Of a stretch of 35,233 nt of DNA, positions 17,001 to 22,559 are shown in pieces (the first letter of the stretch is position 1; each line of letters opens with the position of its first letter). The notes beneath the pieces are model-generated. The model was not told the DNA's origin, did not search any database, and saw only the letters and a list, made by a program, of their open reading frames with translations. The translations under genes were made by a program, and so were the position numbers. Origin of the DNA: Pseudomonas sp. N40(2020) (GTDB lineage: Bacteria > Pseudomonadota > Gammaproteobacteria > Pseudomonadales > Pseudomonadaceae); NCBI RefSeq assembly GCF_014472415.1, contig NZ_JACSZV010000056.1, positions 1 through 35,233 of the forward strand, given 5' to 3'.

Positions 17001-19569
17001 TATCAATGTCATTGCCAGTGAGATCGATGCCAAGCGTGATGTATCGATGAAGGCTACCGAGAATCTGGTGATTACCTCGGCCGCCGATGAGGAACATTCG
17101 AACTCGAAAAACAAGAAAGAAACGTGGCAGGAGGACCACGTTTCCCAAGTCATGTCTGGTATTACGGCGGGCGGCGACGTCAGGCTTGATGCAGGGAAGG
17201 ATCTGAGTCTGATTTCCAGCCGTGTAACGGCAGGTGATGAAGCGTATCTGGTGGCCGGCGACAACCTGCAGATCCTGGCTTTACAGGACACCGATTACTC
17301 GCTGTACGACATGAAGAAAAAGGGCGGCTTCGGCAAGCTGAAGATGCAGCACGACGAGGTGACCGACAATAAGTATGTCGGCTCCGAGATCAAGTCTGGC
17401 GGCGATCTGACGCTCAAGAGCGGAGGCGATCAGCTTTATCAGGTCGCCAAGCTTGAAAGTGGCAACAACATCACATTGGACAGCGGTGGGGGGATCACTT
17501 TTGAAGGGGTCAAAGACCTTCATGACGAAAGCCATACCAAGACCGATAACAACGCTGCTTGGGTCTCTTCAAAAGGTCGCGGTAACACCGACGAAACCCT
17601 GCGCCAGACCCAGATAATTGCCAATGGCAAGATCGTGATCAAGGCCGTTGATGGCCTGAAAATCGACATCAAGGATGTAAACCAGCAATCCGTCGGCCAG
17701 ACCATCGACAGCATGGTCAAAGCTGATCCACAGTTGGCATGGTTGAACGACGCCGAGGCGCGCGGGGATGTGGATTGGCGGCTAGTGAAGGAGATTCACG
17801 AGTCGTTCAAATACAGCAATTCCGGACTAGGGCCAGCGTCGCAGATAGTCATTGCAATTGTGATGGCCGCAGTGGTTGGGCCGGCAGCGTTAACGGCTTT
17901 GAGCGGAGCTGGGCCTGTTTGGGCAGCGGGTCTTTCTGCTGTAGCAACCGGTGCGGCTACGAATGCCACCACCAGTTTCATCAATAACGGTGGAAACCTT
18001 GGAGCCGTTTTCAAGGACGTAACGTCGTCTGATGCACTGACAGGCTATGTCATTTCCGGTGTGACCGCTGGTCTCACTGCGGGCTATTTCAAAGACGTCC
18101 TGAAGACGACAACCAATCAGGCCGGCAACGTAGTTACTGATCTCAGTAGTGTGGAGGGGATTGGCCGATTCGCCGGCTACCAGTTGCTGCAGAACACTAC
18201 GTCTACCGCCGTCGGTAACGTGCTTGGACGGCATGGTGATTTCGGCGACGCCTTAACTGGAGCCGTCATCAGCACGCTGAATGCGGCTGCGTTCAACGCA
18301 GTAGGGGACTTTGCTGCGAGTCAAGGCTGGAAAGATGGCAGCCTGCAAAAAATTGCCTTGCATGCTGTGGTGGGAGGGCTGCTCAACGAGGCTGCCGGTG
18401 GCGACTTTAAAACAGGAGCGCTGGCAGCAGGCGCGAATGAAGCGTTAGTCAGCGAATTGGCTGTGCTGGTGAAAAATGATCCTGACCTACTGTCGATGTC
18501 ATCTCAACTGGTTGGCGTTGCAACTGCAGCGTTGAGTAATGGCAACATGCAAGACGGCGCGAACATTGCGAGGGATGCGACGAGTTACAACTATCTGCTG
18601 CACCATGAAATTGTCGAGATGCTTGAAGAACAGGCGAAATGCAAGGACCAAACCTGTCTCAACGCTGTACGCGAACGATATGCTTCTCTCGACGAAAACC
18701 GTAATGCAGAACTGGCTGATCTTTGCCGTACGAATATCAGTGCCTGCAACGAGATATCGGCGCAGCTCCAGAAAGATCAGCCCAAGATTCGTGCGTTGTC
18801 CGAGCAGCTGTTACGAGACGGCAACATCGATGCGGGCGCCGCTATTGGATATACCAATTTCCAGAACAACGAAACTGCTCTAGGTACGATCACGAGCGAA
18901 ATAGTTGTTCAACGGGACGGAGAGGGCGCCGCTTTTGCTGGCGACATGGCCCAGGTATTTGCAGACAGCGTGGGCGGCGGTAAGCCGGGTAGCAGCAAAA
19001 GTGCGACCAGGAACGGGGTCACGGAAACAGCGGACTCGCCAAAATCCACCGGTAGCGGGACTGGCAGCGCGAGGGAACCAGGTGATATCGTAGTACGCAG
19101 TGACAACGATTTCAGTGCAACGGTAAATGGCAACGGCAAACCCAAAGCGCATATCAACGAGAATGGCGATTTGGTTCCGCCAAATATCGATGGCACCGGT
19201 AGCGTTCAATCGCACGTGCGTGGTGGTAGCGCTGAGAACTCGCCTTACATCTCAGTTACGGACCCAAGTGCAACGTCGAACCCTAAAGACTATGGCACTA
19301 ACAAAATAGAGATTGATGTCAAACGACTTCAGCAAGATATTGATTCCGGTGCATTGCCAGATACAAAGTTTTTGACGAGTCAACAGGTGGCGGCGGAGCT
19401 ACAGTCAAAAGTTGACGCGGCGCGCACTCGATATACAAACAACCCATCCAATAAAAACAAGGAGTCGTTGATAAACGCGGAAAGAGACTTGGGGAACGCC
19501 ACGCGTGATGGAGAATGCCTGATCAAGGGGTGTGTACCTGCTGACTATATTAAAACGGTAAAAAAGTAG
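8005..19569 (+). CDS. cdiA: CdiA-like giant exoprotein (filamentous haemagglutinin repeats with C-terminal toxin)
   Basis: A 3854-residue two-partner-secreted protein. Order: extended signal peptide, likely cut after AQA at residue 48; a TPS secretion domain (NPNTSL at 55, NPYGITCNGCGFIN at 158, GMYAG at 270); a long array of filamentous-haemagglutinin repeats of the LDN-x-GG-x-I-S type to about residue 2200; a less repetitive aromatic section; a KRLGDGLYEQRL segment near 2722 that opens the second repeat region; a hydrophobic pretoxin segment near 3280; a YNYLLHHE boundary at 3528; and a variable tip. No enterobacterial VENN motif is present. The tip carries HVRG, SPYISVT and ECLIKGCVP, in the order expected for an ADP-ribosyltransferase R-S-E triad. 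Base composition drops towards AT after about 19.2 kb, typical of an exchangeable toxin module. CDI rather than pure adhesion is inferred from the immunity genes that follow. Confidence 0.9.
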   Translation: MDIRQLAYLASQPSAAVKHREHFLGMPKRGLAFLLANVMFWQPMWAQADGIVVANPNTSLDRAGNGVPIINIATPNGSGLSHNQFHDYNVGAQGVILNNGSGQTTATQLGGHIVGNPNLKNSGSAQAILNEVISGNPSQLRGYTEVAGQSARVIVANPYGITCNGCGFINSPRVTLTTGKPVLDNGRLDRFQVDQGSVAIEGAGLNATNVDRFEIITRSAKINAQLQAQNLTIVAGRNDVNAQTLNATARADDGSAKPQLAIDSSALGGMYAGAIKLVGTEAGVGVKLDGKLIASGGDIQLDANGQLSLADTSATGAVNVKAASLDAQGPVYVGTALNVQTQGNLTNRQTLAARDSINLSAGGQLTNAGAIEAGVNADGSRNATGDLSLSAQNFDNNGKSLTASRNLTVNTAQTLNNQNGEISSSGITRVIAGTVNNRSGQILGDLGLAIDLSGVMDNRDGVLGSGQSVNFKAASLDNREAGVLVSDGGMTLRVSGLLDNRNKGEITAKGAIDAQTGSLDNRDGKVIGKSTLALRGDTADNRGGVIQADQQLTLNVDRLDNRDKGMVSGKAGIAYTGTRLDNSGGLVSAAGPVNLNASEVQNAKGRISSQNDLTATIGLLQQQGGALVSQGNLSLTGKTLDNRNGGLIGSTKALTLNVDDIDNRTGEISSNLLLNIKGQRLDNSDGGKILGGTDLGLTVAKLINQSKGLINAKGTATLTGNTLDNSGGRFNSLSGLVITLDDALINAQGNISSEGTLTANVGRIDNSAGSLSSAGILKITSRGAVINHAGSISTDNTLTLNSASLDNSHKGVIFGKGVSRVDTGDFDNSLGGKLTSEASLKLNAAQVNNATGRIASQQALDVSVTGLDQQGGELFSKSDLTLDLNNGQLNNQKGLINAPGTLLLKNLNGLNNQGGEISSQQAFEIAAHDLDNSNGKLISQQGLTLRIAQALNNVKGVISGASLDSHSNSLDNHEGLISSRGELLLTTDKTLDNQLGTVIADDQLTLTADLLDNRGGSIAGKSDAIVNARNVNNQKGKLVATGALEVHADVLDNRQTGLLGASKDLTLTVDDLDNRGGEISTNSNLMVTGKKLDNSDAGKIFSGKALTLTVDELINRNKGLISAATLLSVRGQSLNNSGGELLSQQNTQLTLDGAFDNTQGKVSSEGTLGVKTAQLINIKGSLSSAADLTLESDGSVDNQGGQIVTDGALSLNSRSLDNRKQGTLSGKGAVTVTTGAFDNSSGSLSSAATLNLVAGQVTNNDAGSIGSQGALTASVSGLDQQGGKLFSNTRLSLDLNNGQLNNQNGLINAPGALLLKQLNGVNNQGGTISSGEAFTLAAQNLDNSNGKLLSNQGLTLRIANALDNVKGLIGAASIDARAASLNNSGGSLVSRGDLELTVDGLLRNDDSGLISAAQALHIDSGELNNRDSGLIISKGNLTLTAKGLDSSNDGEVSASGDINLTLTSLTQNGGRLMGDKSVTVDLANGDLNNQNGLLTAKGPLTLNRLRDLNNQSGEVSSNLGFDLIAQAVNNTSGKIISGEKLLLRGTSLINQKGLLSGWQGLTVNGDSLDNRDSGTLSSKFGDVSVDLKDALLNSGAGAVVAQNSLSIKAGSLDNSNKGNLSSGAGQTLTLNGVLNNNQGGLIASGAALDIVSTAFTNAGGAVNAQQAINVTASRLDNSAGQIAANGAITLDLSGDLSNNAGKLAGAGPMLIKGVTDLRNQNGQVASQNTLDVRTGSLDNSNKGTLAANDQLQITATGTVKNNTDGLIYSKNADVQLKAASLLNGVGSIQSEKALTLEVSGDFDNQSGKVIAQNGDVSIKAANIDNRGGTLSSIKGALEARTVGVLRNGFDLNNNRQGGIIQAQSLTLSALAGMSNNGGRISAQAGDSSITTAALDNGNGVLYAKGLLGVIGASLDNTSGQIAANRIDFGLSGALSNNAGVIESETQLTVKAASVNNQNGRLRSLGNTGKTLFQIGGLLDNRNGVLETANTDMTLAVGSFLNGGGQLNHVGRGKFDISTANVIGAGGSIVTGGLLELNADSWSNSNVIQAGRLNVNVGQFSQTASGKLLASDSLQIRGGNWTNDGLIASDGILDMQIGGTYAGSGRLTSQRGAYLSVAQMNVAAGGSFAVGATSTINVGGQLTNAGRMTSSEDLTINAGSVTNYGTLGAAQNLIVNTPSLLNDRGLIFSGNNMTLGVSTLTNQHGDFYGLGDVMIGGYGGAARAAGVYNISGSMESGRGFTINADVFENRTEGPTASVERKLISGFIAATCGDCVGGTFNNFLATRETYQFFDTDTSASAMFNVGKDFTFTGGTFLNSKSTVAAGGNITITADSLKNIGAKSGTVEVTRQYNFEMGTGTTAQFMANVILPYNQRNNPDFPFVYYVIAPEGLIRKAIAKTVGNGIVIVDAETGENVGSRKYGRAMSGYTAGFETSTPSMYDPNNLMAIPSELAPFEKGVAVEKPVNSTGTADTTNSRNAVIQAGGNVSITATREIENSVIHQDYSSTGGTNKVADTAVGNSGTVVVRINSQLPPDLAQQQVNPLSLPGFSLPTGENGLFRLSGQGTSNTASSGNTGPAPTWTVGSEAVTAQDHVVAGTTGGPRNLFIDAPAQVSDSSRAVDTFHRTPSVVQAIASAVDVNVPVSSAGPGMKDRGNDAKELIDNRPVTRVTGLPDTQAPSNPHKYLIETNPVLTDLKSFMSSDYLLEKLGFNPDQSAKRLGDGLYEQRLIQQAVTARTGQAFLDGQTSNEGMFKYLMNNAIASKDALNLSVGVGLTAQQVAALTHDIVWLEEHEVNGEKVLVPVVYLAQANGRLGPTGALIAGNDVTLIAGENLDNVGTLKATNNLSATAGKDLVNSGSIEAGNRLDLLATNNIVNKAGGIIAGRDVSLTTRTGDVINERTITSMDDQYGTVTRHQDFADNAARIEAANDLTVKAAKDINVIGGVMKSGQDMALNAGRDVNVASVQVNDSASLGWRGTVSSVTQLGADIDAGRDFKADAKRDINVIASEIDAKRDVSMKATENLVITSAADEEHSNSKNKKETWQEDHVSQVMSGITAGGDVRLDAGKDLSLISSRVTAGDEAYLVAGDNLQILALQDTDYSLYDMKKKGGFGKLKMQHDEVTDNKYVGSEIKSGGDLTLKSGGDQLYQVAKLESGNNITLDSGGGITFEGVKDLHDESHTKTDNNAAWVSSKGRGNTDETLRQTQIIANGKIVIKAVDGLKIDIKDVNQQSVGQTIDSMVKADPQLAWLNDAEARGDVDWRLVKEIHESFKYSNSGLGPASQIVIAIVMAAVVGPAALTALSGAGPVWAAGLSAVATGAATNATTSFINNGGNLGAVFKDVTSSDALTGYVISGVTAGLTAGYFKDVLKTTTNQAGNVVTDLSSVEGIGRFAGYQLLQNTTSTAVGNVLGRHGDFGDALTGAVISTLNAAAFNAVGDFAASQGWKDGSLQKIALHAVVGGLLNEAAGGDFKTGALAAGANEALVSELAVLVKNDPDLLSMSSQLVGVATAALSNGNMQDGANIARDATSYNYLLHHEIVEMLEEQAKCKDQTCLNAVRERYASLDENRNAELADLCRTNISACNEISAQLQKDQPKIRALSEQLLRDGNIDAGAAIGYTNFQNNETALGTITSEIVVQRDGEGAAFAGDMAQVFADSVGGGKPGSSKSATRNGVTETADSPKSTGSGTGSAREPGDIVVRSDNDFSATVNGNGKPKAHINENGDLVPPNIDGTGSVQSHVRGGSAENSPYISVTDPSATSNPKDYGTNKIEIDVKRLQQDIDSGALPDTKFLTSQQVAAELQSKVDAARTRYTNNPSNKNKESLINAERDLGNATRDGECLIKGCVPADYIKTVKK
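9922..12387 (+). repeat. Two tandem 411-residue super-repeats inside cdiA
   Basis: Residues about 640-1050 and 1051-1461 of CdiA align with an exact 411-residue offset. LDNRNGGLIGS at 640 matches LDNRQTGLLGA at 1051, and LDQQGGELFS at 867 matches LDQQGGKLFS at 1278. The segments LDLNNGQLNNQ and GLTLRIA also recur at the same offset. Similarity weakens over the last hundred residues of the second unit. This is a 1233-bp duplication superimposed on the short haemagglutinin repeat. Confidence 0.8.
18586..19569 (+). other. CdiA-CT toxin module, candidate ADP-ribosyltransferase tip
   Basis: The region after YNYLLHHE (residue 3528) is the expected variable part of CdiA. The last 140 residues contain HVRG (Arg3739), SPYISVT (3746-3752) followed by a predicted beta-strand KIEIDV, and DGECLIKGCVPADYI with Glu3837. 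The order Arg, Ser-x-aromatic-x-Ser-x-Thr, Glu followed by a hydrophobic/Pro segment resembles cholera-toxin-class ADP-ribosyltransferases. This is a motif-level reading. The upstream Gly/Ser-rich stretch (about 3640-3690) looks like a linker. Confidence 0.45.
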
Positions 19570-19575
19570 GTTTTT

Positions 19576-20214
19576 ATGAGCCCTGAAACATATGATCTTT
19601 TGAATAGTATTCCAGATGGTGCAGATTATGCTGTGGCCGCGGGTGACTTGGATCCAGAGGATATTCCTCAGAAAAGAGTTGATGCCGTTCTGGACTTGCT
19701 CCGTACTACCAGTGACATCGAGGAACGTTTTCAGGCTGCGAAACTACTGACAAGTTGGGGCATCCATGATGGCTTGGATGCTCTGGAAGTTATTATGGGC
19801 AAGCCTGAAGATATTCAAGGGTTTTATACACATCGATTGCATGGATACGATGACACCTATCGCCAAATACTCATGGCAATAACCAGTTATTTTGCCAATG
19901 TGGCCGATCGTGGAGAAATAGACGCTGCTAGAGCACAGGTGTATGCACCTCTGGCAAAAATTATTTTGTTAGCGAATAAGTTGCCCTTTGAAATAACAGG
20001 TATTTTTGACTTTGCGAAAAGCGGGGGCTTTTCAGAATACCTACCTCTGGTAGAGGAACACTTGACCTCCATCATTGATCAACCAAACCTGCATGGGTGG
20101 AAAATTTATGATGCTATTCAGTTTTTGATAGGGTTCGACTCCAAAGTCGTAATGTTTCTATTGAGTGAGCGGAATAAAACTGTTGATGATTTTAAGCCGA
20201 AAGCACAAGTTTGA
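19576..20214 (+). CDS. cdiI: Probable cognate CDI immunity protein
   Basis: A 212-residue acidic, mostly helical, cytoplasmic-looking protein with no signal peptide. It starts 6 bp after the cdiA stop codon, the standard position for cdiI. Repeated Leu/Ala-rich helices with acidic turns (AAKLLTSWGIHDGLDALE, PLVEEHLTSI) suggest a HEAT-like or related helical-repeat fold, but no named immunity family was recognised. It is AT-rich compared with cdiB and the body of cdiA, matching the toxin module, as expected if toxin and immunity moved together. Protection of the producer by binding the toxin tip is inferred from position. Confidence 0.7.
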   Translation: MSPETYDLLNSIPDGADYAVAAGDLDPEDIPQKRVDAVLDLLRTTSDIEERFQAAKLLTSWGIHDGLDALEVIMGKPEDIQGFYTHRLHGYDDTYRQILMAITSYFANVADRGEIDAARAQVYAPLAKIILLANKLPFEITGIFDFAKSGGFSEYLPLVEEHLTSIIDQPNLHGWKIYDAIQFLIGFDSKVVMFLLSERNKTVDDFKPKAQV

Positions 20215-20234
20215 ATGGAGGGTGCGTTTAATGT

Positions 20235-20386
20235 TTGAGTATTGCTCCGAGAACGTGGTCTTTCCCGTTTTCCGGTTCCCCCATCGCAGAGACTGAAAAG
20301 TACGTTGAATACACGTTTGGTCGGGGTCTTGACGTCGGGCTGATACGGCCGGTCAAAATTAACGAAATCCTATCTAGAGAAAAAGT
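20235..20386 (+). pseudogene. Unrecognised short coding remnant after cdiI
   Basis: An open frame of about 50 codons (beginning SIAPRTWSFPF and including VEYTFGRGLDVGLIRP) lies between cdiI and the first palindromic repeat and runs into that repeat. There is no good start codon, and I recognise no family. It may be part of another displaced toxin or immunity gene cut by the repeat. It could equally be a chance frame. Confidence 0.3.
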
Positions 20387-20442
20387 GGACAGATTTATTT
20401 TTACCAATGCTGACTTAAAAGGTTGAAAATAAATCTGTCCCC
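20387..20442. repeat. Palindromic repeat, copy 1
   Basis: GGACAGATTTATTTT and AAAATAAATCTGTCC form 15-base arms around a centre containing GCTGACTT...AGGTT. A second copy is at 21107-21172 with the same centre. I recall this type of GGGGACAGATTTATTTTT element as dispersed in Pseudomonas genomes; its mobility is inferred. It separates the cdiI area from the displaced toxin fragment. Confidence 0.75.
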
Positions 20443-20463
20443 TTTTTTTGCACCTTTTTTCTT

Positions 20464-20793
20464 GCAGATTCACCACTGGTTAAAATTGTTCCTAAAGGGC
20501 AGGGGGTTTCCGCATATTCGCCATTTTTTACAACAGAGACAGAACTAAAACTGGCTTCAAAATCTGGGTATAGCCTTGCTGAATATTTTGGTTTGCCTAT
20601 TAAGAGCGAGCCAAATATTTACGATATTTATAAAATTTCTCCAGTCGTTTCATCAAATTTCTTTGTCAGTGAAGTTGCCCCTACAACTGAACTTTGAGAT
20701 TTGATGACGAGGCCTGGAGGTGCTATGCAATATATCGTACCAAATCGTGGGTCTTGGACAGCTCCAGAGTTGGTTCGAACAATTAAAAATTAG
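20464..20793 (+). pseudogene. Displaced CdiA-CT-type toxin fragment with one in-frame stop
   Basis: One + strand frame encodes about 109 residues beginning ADSPLVKIVPKGQGV, through SPFFTTETELKLA, EYFGLPIKS and YDIYKISP, to RPGGAMQYIVPNRGSW, ending at TAG 20791. It is interrupted only by a TGA at 20695-20697. It has no start codon, as expected for an orphan cdiA-CT module that was once the 3' end of a larger gene. The GG-x-x-QY ending recalls NAD-directed toxins such as the TNT domain, but this is tentative. An immunity-like gene starts 15 bp downstream, the spacing expected for a toxin/immunity pair. Confidence 0.65.
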
Positions 20794-20807
20794 TTGGAGT
20801 TCTGAAA

Positions 20808-21119
20808 ATGGATCAATTTTTGTTAGAGAGAAGCGCAAAAACGTTGGAAGAAGTTGTCTCTCAATATTTGCTTGATGACGCAGAGGTGGAGTCATTGTCT
20901 TATACTCTGTCAAAACTGATTGCTGATGCACGTGCAGGGAAGATTGTGTCACCTGTTGAATGGGGGGATGTCCCTGGTGCTTATAGCTTTACCGAGGGTG
21001 GTCTACGGAAATATAGTGATCTTGAAAAAGCCTATGCCGAGTTTAAAATAGAAGTTTCTGGAGGAGAAAGTCCGTTTTTAAGAAGTCTTCGTTCAGAGTC
21101 AGGAGGAAAAGGGGACTGA
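20808..21119 (+). CDS. Probable immunity protein of the displaced toxin module
   Basis: A 103-residue acidic protein (MDQFLLERSAKTLEEVVSQY) with GGAG well placed before the ATG and starting 15 bp after the displaced toxin fragment. It has no signal peptide or membrane segment and no recognised family. Its last residues (GGKGD) are coded by the palindromic repeat at 21107-21172, so the original C-terminus may have been replaced or trimmed when that repeat arrived. The frame is otherwise intact, so the gene could still protect against a toxin made by other strains. Confidence 0.65.
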   Translation: MDQFLLERSAKTLEEVVSQYLLDDAEVESLSYTLSKLIADARAGKIVSPVEWGDVPGAYSFTEGGLRKYSDLEKAYAEFKIEVSGGESPFLRSLRSESGGKGD

Positions 21120-21172
21120 TTTATTTTTATCTACGCTGACTTCGCAGGTTAAAAATAAATCTGTCCCCTTTT
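21107..21172. repeat. Palindromic repeat, copy 2
   Basis: AAAAGGGGACTGATTTATTT and its partner AAAAATAAATCTGTCCCC lie around the centre GCTGACTTCGCAGGTT. It is closely similar to copy 1 at 20387-20442, with a small deletion in the left arm. It provides the stop codon of the preceding immunity-like gene and lies directly upstream of a third immunity-like gene. Confidence 0.78.
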
Positions 21173-21231
21173 GAAAGTCCTGTCGCTGAGCGGGTAAATC
21201 AAACTCATAAAAGAAACTCGAGGTGGAGTCC

Positions 21232-21468
21232 GTGGCGCTTGAGCAAGTAGTCCATTGTTTTTTTAATTATGCGAATGAGCAAGGGAAACTCTATAAGGCG
21301 TTTCCCTTAGGGACCGAAATAGAGGAGTTTGGTGCGCCCTATATTGAGATCTCTGACGCTGGCAAATTTGCCCTTGTGGCGAGAGATCACGGTGTCGAGC
21401 AGCTTCGGAAGGAAACCACGTCGCCGGAAATTCTGGCGAGGTGGATTTTTGAACTATTCAATCACTAA
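21232..21468 (+). CDS. Small immunity-like protein (resembles Imm63)
   Basis: A 78-residue protein starting at GTG 21232 (GAGG well placed) or at GTG 21223. The ending ISDAGKFALVARDHGVEQLR followed by TTSPEILARWIFELF follows the pattern I associate with the Imm63 immunity family (Tyr/Phe-x-x-Val-x-x-Arg-x-x-Gly-x-Glu, then a Leu-x-x-Trp-Ile-Phe helix). Known members are often longer, so this one may be truncated at the C-terminus. A 25-codon frame overlapping its start (ESPVAERVNQTHKRNSRW, 21173-21250) may be the last trace of the matching toxin. Family assignment is from memory of the motif. Confidence 0.55.
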   Translation: MALEQVVHCFFNYANEQGKLYKAFPLGTEIEEFGAPYIEISDAGKFALVARDHGVEQLRKETTSPEILARWIFELFNH

Positions 21469-21912
21469 GATTAGTGGGCTGTGAGCGTTTGTTGCCGTAA
21501 TTGAAATAGAGATGAGAAATCGGACAGACCCTGAGGGATTCCCACAAATCTACTCTAATCTCTGCACTTGATGATGCACCTCATCACGCAGAGCTTAGGT
21601 ATCTCCAACATTTCAAGACGTTCACCCCCCACCCAAATCAATGCAGCTACGCCAGTATTCCAAGCCTGGCCGCCATAGTGAAAGCAATGTTTTCTTCTGA
21701 GGCTGTTGCTTTTATAGCGCCGTTCCAAATGACTTTCACGCGCTTGAAGCCTCGTTAAAAAGATGAGGTAGGTTGCTAATACGGTAATTATTCAGGCATC
21801 GCCTGCCACAGGCGTCCACCCTGAAGTTGCGATCTAGATGATCGGTGGAGACTATCTGCCAGAGGCGTTCAGCCTTACTTGGAAGGGCAACCCAAAGGCT
21901 GCCCGATTTCTT
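21469..21912. other. Non-coding or decayed stretch, no gene recognised
   Basis: About 440 bases between the last immunity-like gene and the small gene on the other strand. One + strand frame stays open for about 80 codons (near 21505-21747), but it has no start or recognisable family. A hairpin at 21885-21904, fully paired on the - strand with one G-U, could terminate the small gene at 21913-22185. I see no transposase or RNA gene. Confidence 0.4.
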
Positions 21913-22185
21913 TCATTCAGACGCTTGGGCCTGCAAGCGTTTGCCGATCACATCCATCAAGTCACAACCATCGCGCAGTGGAATCGCCAATAGCTTGGAA
22001 AAGTCGGACAGCACCACGGTGTCGCAGCCAATTTCAGCGCGGAACGCGATGTTCTCCAGTACTTGGGTGACGGTACGAATGCGGTAGTCGGCCATGGCGT
22101 GCAGGACGTCTAGTGGAGCTTGTGTGTCGATGAGCAGGGAGGCCGGGATCTGGTCGATTCCGGTTAAGGGGATATATCTTTGCAC
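21913..22185 (-). CDS. Small protein of unknown function
   Basis: A 90-residue protein starting at GTG (MQRYIPLTGIDQIPASLLI), with GAGG about nine bases upstream on the - strand. It has an Ile/Leu/Val-rich N-terminus, a helical middle (VLHAMADYRIRTVTQVLEN) and an acidic turn (RDGCDLMDVIG). It has no signal peptide or membrane segment. It resembles small proteins I recall as annotated hypothetical in Pseudomonas, but I cannot name a family. It lies behind a long, structured leader and before a weak hairpin terminator. Confidence 0.55.
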   Translation of the reverse strand: MQRYIPLTGIDQIPASLLIDTQAPLDVLHAMADYRIRTVTQVLENIAFRAEIGCDTVVLSDFSKLLAIPLRDGCDLMDVIGKRLQAQASE

Positions 22186-22480
22186 TGGGTAAAGCCTCGT
22201 TTAGTGGGTGAGGCTGACATCCCACGTCGCCAAACGATGGGTGGCAGCTGTACGCAGGTTGGCGAACCGGAAACGAGTAACCGGCAGACCCGAAGGTCTC
22301 CCGCGCACAACCGCCATTACACAGCAGTTTTGCGGACGCGCAGACACCTGCAAACAAGCAGATAGCCCTCGCACTCGTTATGTCAGGTCGCCAAACCCGA
22401 GTTGCCATTTGGGCAACGGGCGGACTATAAGCCTCAACGTTCCAGCCATGCAAGGCAGCCGCTTCCGACGATGTTGTAGT
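22186..22480 (-). promoter_or_regulatory. Structured leader upstream of the small unknown gene
   Basis: On the - strand this stretch contains AGACC-UUCG-GGUCU (22286-22299), a five-pair stem closed by a UUCG tetraloop, followed by CCGG...CCGG pairing at 22267-22284. A - strand frame also runs through it (residues such as CARETFGSAGYSFPVRQP), which I recall as a recurring hypothetical protein segment in Pseudomonas. The DNA may therefore be conserved as an RNA rather than as protein. A 5' regulatory RNA is possible but unproven. Confidence 0.35.
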
Positions 22481-22502
22481 CTCTTGCCGATAGCCAAAAA
22501 TA

Positions 22503-22532
22503 AAACGCCCCAAACACTGTTGGGGCGTTTTC
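22503..22532 (-). terminator. Rho-independent terminator left behind by the broken monooxygenase copy
   Basis: AAAACGCCCCAA, a six-base loop and TTGGGGCGTTTT form perfect 12-base arms. On the - strand the hairpin is followed by ATTTTTGG. It lies about 28 bp past the stop codon of the monooxygenase remnant, correctly oriented for it. Confidence 0.85.
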
Positions 22533-22559
22533 ATCTACCAGGCTCAATCAGCAGAACAC

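Noticed and set aside
8586..17720. Many long open frames on the - strand opposite cdiA, including one of 884 codons
   Set aside because: They mirror the repetitive, GC-rich codon pattern of cdiA, have low-complexity composition, and lack family motifs or ribosome-binding sites. They are antisense shadows.
18400..18700. Search for the VENN boundary motif of enterobacterial CdiA
   Set aside because: No VENN is present; the boundary is taken at YNYLLHHE, more in line with non-enterobacterial CdiA.
21505..21747. Open + strand frame of about 80 codons
   Set aside because: No start codon, ribosome-binding site or recognisable family; it may be a decayed gene but cannot be supported.
22034..22534. 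166-codon - strand frame through the leader region
   Set aside because: Its start lies inside a terminator hairpin, it overlaps the small gene out of frame, and its composition fits structured RNA better than protein. It is recorded as a leader.
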